A stretch of DNA of 64,000 bases, taken from Rhipicephalus microplus (taxonomy: Eukaryota > Arthropoda > Arachnida > Ixodida > Ixodidae). Under the pieces are notes generated by a model. That model was not told where the DNA came from, did no database searches, and was given only the letters and a program-made list of their open reading frames with translations. The stretch is from NCBI RefSeq assembly GCF_043290135.1, contig NC_134704.1, positions 9,481,501 through 9,545,500 on the forward strand, written 5' to 3'. This document shows positions 9,942 through 24,424 of this stretch, one piece after another. The first letter of the stretch is position 1, and every line of letters starts with the position of its first letter. The translations under genes and the position numbers were made by a program.

Positions 9942-12900
9942 TCAGAGGCATTCACACAAGCCTGTCTTTCTCAGGAAACACAGCAGGGCTTTCACTGCCT
10001 TGTGGGCTGTCGAGGCATGTGGACGTTGCCGTAATAGCACCTGCACAGAAAGAGGCCGATCATCCAGTCGCTGCATTGCGTTGGCAAGTACTCGTCTATC
10101 TGAGGCAAATCGAGGACAATGGCACAGCAGGTGTTCGATATTTTCGTCGGTGCCACAAACATCGCACGCCGCACTGTCAGTAATTCCGATTAACGTGGTA
10201 TAAGCGTTCGTGAAAGCAACTCCCAGCCAAAGGCGATAGAGAAGCGAAGCTGCACGTCGATGTAGGCTGGGTGGAGGCCGGAGTTGTAGTGAAGGGTCGA
10301 GCTCGTGCTGTCTTGTACGTCGTACGCTTGGTGTATTCCACTCAGTCAGTGTGAGACTGCGGGCCAGTTGACGAATCTGCCTCGCCGCATCCACTCTTGA
10401 AAGCGGAATCGGAACGCTGTTCGCTTCTTTATGTGACGTGCGAGCAGCATGATCTGCAGAATCATTGCCGCCTATACCACAATGCCCAGGTAACCACTGA
10501 AAGACGATGTCGTGGCCGTTTTGTATTAAAAGGCGGTGAAGTTTCACGGTTTGGTAGGTCAACTGGTCGTGGCATCCGCGTCGGAGAACTGATATCAGGC
10601 ACTGTAACGCTGGTTTTGAGTCAGAAAACGCAGCCCATTTACCTGGTCTTTCTTCTGAATCGATGAGGTCCAGTGCATTGCGCAGAGCCTCGAATTCTGC
10701 CGTCGTTGACGTTGTCACATGTGAAGTCTTAAAACACCGAGTTACCCCTTGTGATGGTATAACCACTGCTCCACCTGAACAAGATGGCGTAGTAGAGCCA
10801 TCCGTGTAAATGCATCCGTGTAAATGTGCACGTGGTTACTGTAGTTTTGTTCCAGTAGGAATAGACTCAGTTGTTTCAGGGCATGTGTCGGTAAGTCCGA
10901 TTTTCTCCTCATTCCTGGAATCATTAAGTGAACTCGCGGCCGGCTCAAGCTCCAAGGAGGAAGCAGTGGCTTTGATGCAGGTGCGTATGTGTCAGTAAAC
11001 GATGAACGATGCTTGTAGACAATAGTGCCGTATGTCGTGCGGGGCCTTTCAGCAGCTAGGCTCGCCAGGTGGTAAGAAAGGGTCCTGGCATAATGCCTGA
11101 GGTGCATGCGCATTGTCTCGGTAATAATATGAGTCTTTATCAAGTGATCCTGAGTGATGGCAACGGTTTCAGCCGTTGAAGCACTGCGGGGTAATCCAAG
11201 GCATATCTTAAGTGCTTGGGCTTGAATGCTCTGAATTGGGCGCAGGTTGGTCTTGCTGGTGTTAGATATTGCAGGTAAGCTGTACCGTAAGAATCCGATA
11301 AACAGCACTCTGTACAGTTGTAGCATGGATGGTATGGGCACTCCCCAATTCTTTCCTGCAAGGAATTTGAACATGTGGCACGTTGCGATCAGCCGCTTCT
11401 TCACATAGTTCACGTGAGGAGTCCACGACAGGTTTCTATCTATTATGACTCCCAAGAACCTGTGGCTTCTGCTGAACGATATGTATTCTTCATTAATCGA
11501 TATGCTGTAAGCAGACATTGGTTTCCGCGTGAACGCTACCACTGCACATTTTCCGCAGGACACCTCGAGGCCTTGTTTACGAAGGTAGCATGGCGTCGTT
11601 GTAGCAGCCTTCTGAAGGCGGGAGCGAAGCTGAGGCCTTGTCACACCTGATGTACAAATGCAGATGCCATCAGCATAGACAGAAAGTTCTACAGTGCTAG
11701 GTAGCTGCTCGATTAGACCAGTGAGAGTTAGGTTGAAAAGTGTAGGCCTTAGCACTCCTCCCTGAGGAACTCCTCGGCTGCTGTAATAATCAGGTGTTGG
11801 GCCATTCGCTGTCATCACGTAAAATGATCTCAGCTGTGAGTAGCTGTACACCCGCGTATATATATTGCCACCAAGACCTACTGTTTCCAAAGCACTAAGG
11901 ATGGCTTCATGGTAGACATTGTCGTAAGCACCCTTAACGTCTAGAAACAAAGCGGCGCACAGTCTCTTACAGGCTTTCTGGTGTTGAACATATGTCACCA
12001 GATCAACAACGTGTTCGATAGGCGAATGGCCGCGCCTGAATCCGGTCATGGACACTGGATAGATTTCGTAGTTCGTAGTGCTCTAAATACCACTCCATTT
12101 GTGTTAGAATCATTCGTTCCATCTTTTTTCCCACACAACTGGCAAGTGCGATAGGATAGTATGAGGCAATATCCAAAGGGGATTTACCAGCCTTTAGAAG
12201 TGGAATGACGCGACTTGACTTCCATGCCTGGGGAACCGTACCAGTCTGCCAGGAGTCGTTGTATAGGCGTAAGAGTGCCTTCCGAGCTTCGTCTCCAAGA
12301 TTACAAAGGGCACGATAGGTAATGCCGTCAGGTCCGGGTGCTGAAGAACGTCTGCACAGTGCCAGTGCCGCCTCTAGCTCATCCATAGAAAACTGGCATT
12401 CCATACGGGGATCACGTGAGGGCGGTGGGTTGTCAAATGTTCCCGTTTTTGATACTGTGAAATTGGAATCACCGGCAATTCTTCTACAGAAATATTCTGC
12501 GACGTCAATCTCTTTGCATCGAAGGTGAAGTGCCAGAGATGTAAACGGGTGTCGCTGACCCAAGGTTGTGCTAAGACCCCGGACAGTTCGCCATATCAGT
12601 GATAGGGGCTTTCGTGGATCCAACGACTCGCAAAAGGATGTCCAACGTCGCCTAGCCAGTTTATTCATGTGCCGCTGCATTTTCTTTTGAATGCGTCTAG
12701 CCAGCCTCAAATCATCCATGCACTTTTTTAGTCGGTACCTTCGTTCTGCACGACGGCGTATTGCGCGAAGTTTCTCAAGCTCGATGTCGAAGTCGGTGCG
12801 CTTGTGACTAGTCAAATGTGTATGCGTGGTATTCTGCAGGGCATCCTTTATCGAGTCCTCTAGGTTATATGATGAGCCGTCGGTACAGCAGTCTTCCAAT

Positions 12901-13636
12901 AACATCTTGAATTTCGGCCAATCGGTGTATTTGAGGCATCTTGAGGACTTGGAGCTGGTGAAACCTTCTATACACAGGTAAGTTGGTATATGGTCACTGC
13001 CTCGCGTTTCCAGATCCTAAAACCAGTGCACTTTCCTGGTAAGTGAGCGAGAAACCAATGTAAGGTCCAGGCAGCTGCTATAGGCTGATCCGCGTAAATA
13101 TGTAGGGCTTCCATCGTTACAAACGCAGAGTTCGTACTCCGAGGCTAAGAACACCAATTTTCTTCCTCTAGAGTTGTCCCTGGAGCTTCCCCATAGAAAA
13201 TGGTGGGCATTGAAGTCGCCAGTGATCACCCATGACCTTGAAGTCGATGTCAGAATACCGCGTAAGCACTCGCAGTCAAGGCGGCTTGATGGAGATAAGT
13301 AAGCTCCGATAGTCGTGAAAGTAACCTTATCCTTCTTCACAGTAAGGCACACATACTCATTCCCTTCATCAGGCGAGACTCTGTGGTGAACGTAAGTGAG
13401 GTTATGGCGCATGAATACAATAACTTTGCTGCAGTCCCTGTGAGTGGAGGACATAAAGCACTCATATCCTGACAGCTTGATTGAAGCACTCAGGTTGGGT
13501 TCACAAATCACGATAATGGGGAAGTGGTTTACAAATACAAACTGTCTAAAGTCAGACATGCGCGACTTCAGTCCTTCCACTGAAAGACAGATGCATTCTT
13601 GACTTCCGCTCGAAACGACGGTGCCTCGCTGGCCAT
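9942..13636 (-). pseudogene. I-group LINE ORF2: endonuclease-RT-RNase H polyprotein, multiply broken
   Basis: The likely start is ATG 13636 (MASEAPSFRAE), with a small indel near 13590 before the main frame. The endonuclease (13580-13017) shows ICEPN and ITGDFNAHH. A TAG at 13017-13019 interrupts the same frame. The RT begins around 12500 (APGPDG, then RVIPLLKAG). A 7-bp tandem duplication of TTCGTAG (12065-12078) shifts the frame. RT motifs continue with LFLDVKGAYD and GVPQGG, but the catalytic box reads YADG, so the second Asp of YADD is lost. A 14-bp duplication (10800-10827) shifts the frame again. RNase H then follows with acidic residues in TAEFEAL, FSDSKPAL and GNDSADHAA, plus LPGHCGI. 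The C-terminal Cys/His motif begins CDVCGTDENIEHLLC. The +7 and +14 changes sum to 21 and restore the original frame. Confidence 0.86.
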
Positions 13637-13921
13637 GGTTTTACCTTAGAGCTGCAAGCACCGGACCCAGGGTGTCCAGCACATGCAGTGCGGTCTGCGC
13701 AGCCGAAGTCTTCATATTACTCAGTAGGACACGCATGGTACTCCTCAGCGATTGCAGCAAGCTTATCACTTGATCTTCATTCATCGCATCACTGGTTTGA
13801 GGGGTCGTCGAGGGCGGCGGGATTTGATGCAGCTCCGAAGTAGGTTGACTTCGTTGAAGTGAGGGCCACTGTTCGGAAGGGGCGACTGCTGTCCTTTTCC
13901 TCTGTTTGGCAGTATACGTCT

Positions 13922-14977
13922 TCAGTGAGCTCGGTGTTTGTGTGGGTCAGCTTCTTTGATAGAGGATGACATCTCTCTATCGGTAGAGCAGTTCTTCCGT
14001 GATGGTCTTCGTCCACGACGCCGTCGTCGGCGTAGTGTAGCGGCAGCTTCCCTGTGCGTTGAATTGTCCCGCACCATACGCCTGAGTACCGCGTGCTCGT
14101 TTCGCACCCGCGGGCAATCTTTGGATGAGGCCTCATGAGCACCGTGGCAGTTTGGACATCGTAACACGGTGGCACCGCAGGCGTCTTTTGAGTGAGACTC
14201 AGCGCACCGTGGACACACAACTCTGTTCTCACAGACACCTTTTACGTGTCCCATCTTGAAGCACTTGTAGCATTGCAGTGGCTTCGGTATGTATGGACGC
14301 ATTGAGTGGCGAACATGGCCAGCTTTGACCTACGAGGGAAGGCTGTCTCCCTCGAACACAAGCCTCAAGCAGCGTGAGTTGCCGAGTCTGGTAATGTGCG
14401 TGATGCGGGTGCCTTCTGTCGCTGGCTTTATTAGTATTGGCAGGTCATTAGCTAAGATGGAAAGATCCACATCATAAATGACGCCTACAGTGCCATTACA
14501 GCCTGTAGCGACCATTGGCCGAACTTTGACGTTGCCGATTTCTGTTATGTGCCGAAGGCTTTGCATTGCGCTACGGTGCATAACGTCTACTGCATGGACA
14601 TTCTTCCGTGCATTGATCCTCACGTCTTTGATCTCATTCGGCGCGGTTTCCTCGAGAAGCACAGAAAGAACTTGCCTGTTGAGGAGTCGCAAGTTAGATG
14701 CAGGGTCTTCGGGCATAAACAGCATGGTGTGCGGCCACCGCTGTGGTGCAGTCTTAACGGTGAAAACACTTGCCGACGATGCCGTCCGCAGCAGTCTTCG
14801 TTTTGTAGATCGATTCATGACGACCGTGTAGTCATCATCCGATGGCTCAAAGCCGTCCAAGTACAAATCGGTTTCCTCGCTGTCCGTGTCGCTCGACGCG
14901 TTGCTACGCTTCCTGGACGACGAAGGCCGGCGCGATGGTTGCACGCCTGGAACATTGTCAGGTGTGTCCTGAACCAT
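13922..14977 (-). pseudogene. I-group LINE ORF1: Gag-like zinc-knuckle protein with one TAG stop
   Basis: The frame is open from 15049. I prefer the ATG at 14977 (MVQDTPDNVPG), because the upstream part reads like leader. The N-terminal ~60 residues are Ser/Arg/Asp-rich and likely disordered. A central fold follows, then three Cys/His knuckles: CYKCFKMGHVKGVC, CPRCAESHSKDAC and CPNCHGAHEASSKDC. An Arg-rich tail (RRRRRRGRR) ends near 13922. A single in-frame TAG at 14330-14332 separates the central fold from the knuckles with no frame change, consistent with one substitution. The family coats the retroelement RNA. This copy would make only the N-terminal part without readthrough. Confidence 0.82.
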
Positions 14978-15267
14978 CACCGCAAAGGAAGGAGCGGCAG
15001 CTCCAAGGATTTCCAGGGAAACAAATCGAAAATACTGAGACACGGGCACAAGCGTTCTGTGAGAGAATCACTTCGTCGTCATACGACCACAAAGCTCACA
15101 AGAAGGCTAGGCGATGGGCGAGAGCAGGGACGGTATAGAGGAGAGTGGTGAACGGCTGGATCGGGTGCATCTGCTGGCATTGATAAAATAGAGGAGGCGT
15201 TGGGTCAGTGGTCAGGCCAATGCCCTGGCTTCTTCATTTAATTCCATCAGCCCTCACATTTTATTTT

Positions 15268-15372
15268 TGTAATCCGGTGGGGGATCGTCCGGCACCGGGA
15301 TTCAAAGCTGGAACCTGTCGCATGTGAGGCTGATGCTCTAAATTTACTCCATCTACGTGGGCCTGTAAATAG
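15268..15372 (-). mobile_element. tRNA-like SINE or tRNA pseudogene, second family
   Basis: The reverse strand has a tRNA-like head with an A-box-like TAGATGGAG segment, the anticodon-side string CCTCACATGCGACAGG and a B-box-like CTTTGAATCCCGG. The tail contains CCACCGGATTACAAAAAT. Paired arms are imperfect and no intact cloverleaf can be drawn. The resemblance to a tRNA-Val-derived dispersed repeat is inference. Confidence 0.45.
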
Positions 15373-15379
15373 GCAGGAT

Positions 15380-16030
15380 AACCCCTTGCCATTGGGTAAC
15401 TGATAGATTCCAAGAGTTGGGCCAATGATATGGAGATGTTTATGGGTACAACGCGAAAGCAGCAAACACATGACCGGCTCAATAAGAGGAACATATGGGA
15501 GAGGCCTTTGTCTTGCATCGGGTGCAGTCACGATGATGATGATAGTGGAAATATGTCATAACCCTCAGTGAATACGGTTCCTCATACCAGCGGAGTGTCT
15601 TTTTGAGATGCTTCAGCATCACTACTCTGGCTTACCACGATAATGTTTTGAAAGGCTGCTGAGGCGAGGCAGAAGTTTAAAAACGAAAATGAGAATAATG
15701 AGCTTCGTACAAAATCAGATATACACAATGGATGCCTTCGCACTTCAAGTGTTTCCTTTACCAGGCAAGAAATAATTAATTCATCTTAATGGTTTTTCCT
15801 TAGGAACATGGAGACGAAGCACACGTTCACATGTACTCGTACATCTGCATAAAAAGAGAATGGGGTTTTCATGTGCGCAAACTTCGCAAAGGTACGTGGT
15901 TCTACGAACATGCAAAGTGTTCACTCCTGTCTAGGGCTAATCTATGCCTATCGTTTTCGCCAAATCAAAATACCAACCATACATTTGTGAAGCTTTAACT
16001 CTCCCCCGCATCGCTTTATATGTTTTACCC
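15380..16030. other. Unrecognised intergenic sequence
   Basis: No domain, RNA or repeat signature was recognised. Confidence 0.45.
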
Positions 16031-16038
16031 AAAAAAAA

Positions 16039-16078
16039 ACGGCACACGATGGGGACTCGTTTCCCCATCGTGTGCCGT
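16039..16078. repeat. Perfect 17-bp hairpin
   Basis: Arms 16039-16055 and 16062-16078 are exact reverse complements (arm begins ACGGCACACGATGGGGA) around a 6-nt loop CTCGTT, preceded by an A9 run. It is not followed by the U run expected of a bacterial terminator and lies in eukaryotic repeat DNA. It sits at the outer edge of the dispersed repeat at 16085-16180. Confidence 0.8.
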
Positions 16079-16084
16079 GTCACG

Positions 16085-16180
16085 CAAGTACCAGGGGGCG
16101 GAAACTTCCTATACCTCTCATGTATTCGCTTTCGGCAGTGGCAGCGCCGATTTTAACACTGGCGGTTGCCGGGCATCCTA
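16085..16180 (+). repeat. Dispersed repeat, copy 1 (inverted partner at 17555-17650)
   Basis: Shares the exact 17-mer GGTTGCCGGGCATCCTA (16163-16179), and weaker flanking similarity including CAAGTAC...GGAAAC, with the reverse complement of 17555-17650. It may be one end of an approximately 1.5-kb element or simply one of two inverted copies. Confidence 0.6.
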
Positions 16181-17554
16181 CTAGATAATAAATCAGGAAC
16201 AGAAAATATTTTCACGACGTCACTAGTGACATCCTGAAATAGAGGGAAAAGATGACAAATCTAGAGCAGAAGGGTTGCCGCGGAAGCCCTAGTTTCCCAC
16301 TTCGCATGTAAGCGGATTGCGCCGGTATCTTAATTCTTTCAGGTCCGCTGGCCGCTCGGGTGATAGACCATTCTTGAATTTTTTTTTATTTTTCTTAAAT
16401 TTGGTTTTGTTCGTGTTTCCTGGAGAGGCGAAAGTTAGGCTGACCGATTTCTGAGTAAAACGAAACTTGATCAGCAAAAATAAAATGAACTTTTTATTTC
16501 ACCTTTTGTATAAGAAACATACATATACGCAGTGTGAAAGTGTCAATCTATAAACGCAGCTTTACCTTACAACTGACATATGGACACAATGAGGAAACGT
16601 TGAACCCAGAATATCTGAACGAATGCGAAAATTATCAACAATTGGGAGTAGCACATGTTGTATTTGACTCAATCATGTTTTTAATGACGACGGACATAGT
16701 TTTCTTAGTGAACTTGAGTAACAAATAGGACACAACTAGTTCATCACGTGTACTTGAGTGACACTATTCGATGTAAAGACTCGCAAATTTCCAAACCACT
16801 GCTACAAGAATTTCATGCGCAGAAAGCAACCTATAATTACTTGATATCATTTGAGCTACACGTCAAAAGTAAAAAAAACGAAAACTACGAAACCAAGCCA
16901 ACTCGAATTCAAGCATTTCAATAAACGCATTTGTCTGATAAGAGCTTGGCTGCTGTGTTCACCAATTAGTCAAGCGACACTACACTTCCGTCAGTTCAGT
17001 CAGGCTTGCAGAGAACCGAACTCAGTCATATGTACTCATGCAAAATCAACACCTGCTCGAATAATGGGTACAAGATATTGTGCTCACTCGTTGCCTTTAG
17101 GAAACGCTGAAGAAGCATTGCGGAACAAGAAATCTCCCGGTTAGCACACTGCAGAGCCCCGCAAAACATGGGTTGCCCGATTAAGCCATCTTCGACGAAT
17201 GCATGGTTGACTTGTCCTGTGTAGCTCACAGCAGCCTCCGTTCTCTGCGCGCCACAACTTGCTTTCTTAATCTTTCCCATAGTTGAACCGTCAACCAAGC
17301 GAGATAACTGAGCGGGATCCAAATTCTAATATCGCTGAGCGAGGGGTGAAAAGGAGTGGAGGTAAGCGCTACGAACGCAAGTCAATCCCTTCCCGCGCTT
17401 CACCTAATTTAAAATTCACAGAATAAAGAACAAGAAAAGACATATAAACAACAGAGAAGTTCATTACAACGATATCAATTTTTTATTAATAAAAACTTGT
17501 GAACGTCAACAAATACGAGCATTCCCACCAACCTCACTCACCACGAACCGAATC
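16181..17554. other. AT-rich spacer between inverted repeat copies
   Basis: About 1.4 kb without recognised domains. If the flanking copies are terminal inverted repeats, this would be the interior of a non-autonomous element. No transposase motif is visible. Confidence 0.4.
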
Positions 17555-17650
17555 ATAGGATGCCCGGCAACCCCTACGAGCGTGCATGTTCTTTAAGACC
17601 GTAACTATAGCGGTGCGTTTCCGGCACCTGATAGTACTTGGAGCACTCAC
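17555..17650 (-). repeat. Dispersed repeat, copy 2 (inverted partner at 16085-16180)
   Basis: Reverse-complement match to copy 1, including TAGGATGCCCGGCAACC at 17555-17571, followed by weaker similarity outward. Confidence 0.6.
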
Positions 17651-17941
17651 TAGATGGCTGTGAGGTATAGTACTCTCTCCACTCTGGGACGTGCTCTGTT
17701 TTGAGTGGAGACCGCTATTGACGCTGAGCAGCCCTCTGTAAGCTCTTTAAAAGCGCTCGCTCCTCACTTTCTCCCTCACAACGTATATTATAAACGAAGA
17801 CACTGTGCGGCAACGCCGTGTGGCTTTCCGGTAGTAAGCGTACTCGGAGTTGACAGCTCGCGAAGCTGAAGCGAGACGGCAGTGCGGCGAAAACTTATAC
17901 AGGGGCGGCTACGGCTCCCGCAGCAATGGCGCGGGAATGTA

Positions 17942-18165
17942 CTATCGTGAAGAATATAAGCTCGAACACGATAGCGCATTGCAAATAACCTCAAAACCAC
18001 GATAGCATGATACGTGATTGGCATTGCCGAAAAATGAGGGGAAAGGAGGTGCCTTCTTTCGATCGCTCACTGTCGGCACTCCCACTTTGCTAGCGTTGCT
18101 ACAAAACGGCTGCTGATTGCGTGCCATCAATCGCGAGAAATGAGAACGCAAAAACAATTTTTTAC
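17942..18165 (-). repeat. Long imperfect inverted repeat, left arm
   Basis: Aligns in reverse complement with 18323-18550. Shared landmarks on the arm strand are TGCGTTC, GCAACG, GTGGGAGTGCC and TTCGA(G/A)CTTATATT. The shared order over ~220 bp supports common origin although the arms have diverged. Confidence 0.65.
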
Positions 18166-18322
18166 GAAAAAATAAGCTAAAATTGGGACAGACGTATCGA
18201 AATCCACAGCAGCATAACCACCATGAACATCAGCTATATATAATTAATCATGGCCTGTACATAATGGCGGGGTACGTCACAGGTGATATCTCACCTGCTA
18301 CATACCCTGATGTGTCACTGCG

Positions 18323-18550
18323 TTGGGCTGGATGCGTTCAAATGAATTCATATCAGTGCTAGCGGACACTGACAAGCTCCCTCTTTGCAGCAACGATATT
18401 GAGGTGGGAGTGCCAGCAGCTAGCGGAAGCGCCGAAGCCTTTCCATTTGGTTTCCGACAGCGGCCGCTGCAAATCAGCCGATGTAGGATTCGAGGCTGCT
18501 CGAAGGGCGCATGCGTGTTCGAACTTATATTGCTAACGACAGTACATTGT
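18323..18550 (+). repeat. Long imperfect inverted repeat, right arm
   Basis: Partner of the left arm at 17942-18165, separated by a ~157-bp AT-rich spacer. Both arms keep a partly open frame reading similarly (CSN..KVGVP / CSN..EVGVP), which may be a decayed coding segment or chance from shared ancestry. A foldback transposon or an inverted duplication would both explain it. Confidence 0.65.
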
Positions 18551-18559
18551 ATATCTCTG

Positions 18560-19820
18560 TACCCCGCTTTGTCACTTATTTATCTGCGTGAGTGGTCACG
18601 GGTGATTTACAGTAACTCCGAAATATCCCACTGATTTGCCCACTCATCATTATAACCTTCGTGGATATGTCATGATTTTAGTGACAGACTTATTTCCACA
18701 GCGAGCTGCTTTACACATGGTAACCAGAGTCCAGGTGGCCATGACGTGCGTAAAAGAGCGCTTTTCGTAATTTTTAGTGGGCGTTAACTTTTTGTTCCTT
18801 GAAAGTTAGTGATCATGTCGCACAAATCGTTACATGAAAAACAGGTGCTTGCGACAAACAAGCGATGGACACCTTGTTTACGTTGTTCACGTACTGACCC
18901 AGGGTGCGGCCAACCTCGAGGCAAACCTACATCGTAACTATAAAATATAATCTCGCAATACGCAAGTGTTTGTCTTTAACATTCATTCCAAGAATTACAA
19001 CACATGCCTGTGAGAGGGCTCGAAACAAAGAATAAAAAAAAACTACATACATATGACTGCATTCACCAAAGTAGTTTCCATTGGGATACACCCTCAAATA
19101 TTTATTTCCTCGTTTTGTCACGCTCAATTTTATTTTTATTGTGTTTTTCCCTAAAATTTCATCTGGGAACTCGATTGCTCCCCGCGCTCTTTTTCCTTCC
19201 CGAAGCTAAATCGTTCTGCCACCGGCAGCGAGAGACGATAATGACGCGTCTCTTTGATGGAGAATGGGACTTCAGTGCCACTTCACCATTGGATCCAAAT
19301 AAAAATACGATGGGTAATGCGTAATATAAAGTTTTTTTTTTCATTCCATTCCATTGGTTAATGCAGCCACGCACGATGAGTGCTCCGTAGCCCTTAGAAT
19401 AGAGTTAGTTTTTTTTCTGCGTCCTATGGATGCCTAGGAGTATGGACCACGCCTTGGAAACTAAGTAAAGCGTTGTTCTTTCGGGAGTAGTTTGAAAACA
19501 ACACGCATTTGTTTGTAAATAGAGCAGTAAAACTTCCTTGATTCCGTTGTCGATGTCGACGTAAGGACGGCATAAAAGTTATTAGAGTAAGGATGTTGCA
19601 TGTCTGATGTTAAAATTCACGTGTAAAATTAATTTGTTCATGTTGGAGAAAAAATTTAAAACAAACAAGTTACATAAAGCGGCGGGTTTTATTCCCACTT
19701 GACTCCTGCCATGGTGACCAACAAATTTGAAACAATCAATGTGAAATAAGACGTGTTGTTTGCCTTCTTGGTTCATTGATTTTGAAGACATGCTTAAAGT
19801 GCGCGATATAAGTGCACGTT
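18560..19820. other. Unrecognised intergenic sequence
   Basis: No supported gene or RNA. Short ORFs are unremarkable. Confidence 0.45.
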
Positions 19821-23072
<3,252 letters not shown>

Positions 23073-23200
23073 GATGGACGGACGGACGGACGGACGGACG
23101 GACGGATGGATGGATGGATGGATGGATGGATGGATGGATGGATGGATGTATGGATGGATGGATGGATGGATGGATGGATGGATGGATGGATGGATGGATG
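23073..23200. repeat. (GGAC)n-(GGAT)n tandem repeat at a LINE 3' end
   Basis: GGAC units pass directly into GGAT units with one GTAT interruption. On the minus strand this is (ATCC)n immediately following the LINE C terminus, so it is best read as that element's 3' tail, later expanded as a microsatellite. Confidence 0.85.
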
Positions 23201-23740
23201 AAAAAACTTCAATAATGTCCAGTAGGTCGCGCTAGTGTCCTAGTCCGAAGCTTGCCGCTCCCACATTGGGACCGAAATACATAGTACTTCAGCCGCTTCG
23301 CGGACCCGTTGGACTGTCGATAATTTGCTCTAATGTAGGACTGCCTGAAAAGGCGTCGCATCCTTCTTCAGTATATTGCTTTTTGCAGCGTAACGTGGAG
23401 CAACGCCAGAGCATATGAACAGAATCTATGGTGTCATGGCATTTAGATAACGCCGGAACAATCCTGTTAATCAACAGCGGTCTCGGGTAGGTTCTTGTCT
23501 TTAATAGCTTTAGCGTACTGGCCTAAGCTCTGTTCAGTTTATTGCGTTGAGTCGAGAAGACACTGTGTCCCATAGATAGAAATGTTTCGTTAGCTTGTTG
23601 TACGAGAGGAGGTGATCCTTGTATTTTGAAATTTCAGCATCGTGTTGCCTTGTGGCTCCATGGTTGACAGGTCCTTGTACAGCATTATTGGGAGGATTCA
23701 GCGAGGTTTGCTGGAGCACTGTTGATTTCTCCCACGTGAG
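23201..23740 (-). pseudogene. 5'-truncated LINE ORF2 C-terminal fragment
   Basis: The minus strand reads LLSYNKLTKHFYL, then after a frame break TYPRPLLINRIVPALSKCHD, then the Cys/His motif CHDTIDSVHMLWRC. A further frame carries REAAEVLCISVPMWE before the simple-repeat tail. These match the C terminus of I/R1-group LINEs by motif order. Several stops and frame changes make it nonfunctional. RT and endonuclease are absent, so the copy is 5'-truncated. It differs from the element at 9.7-15.2 kb and is probably a second lineage. Confidence 0.65.
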
Positions 23741-24300
23741 CTGGTAATCAAATAATCGAGTTCGGCTTGATTACTTTTCTCTTGAGCATTGTCAGAGCTT
23801 GTCTAGAGATTACTCTTATAGAAAATGCTCACATGTATGTCCTAGAATCACTGTGAATTATCGATCTATTGGGTCTAAAATTGCCGACGCAGTGACTACT
23901 TGTTCAGCAATTTCTAATTCTGTGGTGTCGGTAGAAGCCGAGTTGACTACTTCCCTTTTACCGTTCAAAAGAACACTTGCAACCAGTGTCGTAACACCCA
24001 ATTGCAAAGCCTTTAACGATAGTGGCAGATACCAGGCCGATATATAGTTATGAGCGTTAGCCTAAATGATGAGAAAGATTTACCTTAACGAGCTTAGTTA
24101 ACTTAACGTACACCGTATTCACGTTTATTCCAGCATTTCGCCAACACCGCAGCGGTAGTATATTAGTTTGGGGCTCGTATGTTGACTCGAAGGCCAGCAG
24201 CCGACGATTGGTCCGTGACCGGAAGCTCACGAGATCAAATGAAAGCCACGTTAGCAGCTCTTGCATGGAGGCTAAATGCGACAGGCGCGGTTGTATACTT
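23741..24300. other. No recognisable feature
   Basis: May contain more decayed LINE sequence at its left edge. No motif was readable. Confidence 0.4.
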
Positions 24301-24307
24301 ATATTCC

Positions 24308-24424
24308 ACCATGATGATCATCATCATCATCACCAACATTATAGTGACTAAGCCCACTACACGGCAAAGACCTCTCCCATGTTCCGCTAATCAACCCAGT
24401 CCTACACTTTCTGCTGCCATGTTA
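24308..24424 (-). mobile_element. RTE-like LINE 3' terminal fragment
   Basis: Begins with (CATCAT)n followed by GCCCACTACACGGCAAAGAC and CCTCTCCCATGTTCCGC. This is the antisense 3' end of a dispersed RTE-type repeat I recognise from tick sequence. The last bases (TTCTGCTGCCATG) match the first bases of the longer RTE remnant at 43391, which supports a shared family. Confidence 0.55.

Larger units (their letters stand above)
9742..15170 (-). mobile_element. Nearly full-length I-group LINE with RNase H domain
   Basis: Element order on the minus strand: short 5' UTR (about 15170-14978), ORF1 with three zinc knuckles (14977-13922), ORF2 with endonuclease, RT, RNase H and a C-terminal Cys/His motif (13636-9942), then a 200-bp pyrimidine-rich 3' UTR ending in a (TCC)n-like tract. 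An RNase H placed after the RT defines the I group (I, Loa, Outcast and relatives); I cannot resolve the clade. The 3' UTR module near 9790-9830 (GGTTAACCAGAAAG, then TGGCTACCCTACA) reappears at 50088-50125. The copy is broken by two TAG stops, two tandem micro-duplications and at least one small indel. Confidence 0.85.

Noticed and set aside
14549..15151. 200-aa plus-strand ORF
   Set aside because: Antisense to LINE ORF1, Arg-rich and without a recognisable domain.
16039..16078. Rho-independent terminator
   Set aside because: The stem is strong but lacks a downstream T run, and the setting is an arthropod nuclear genome.
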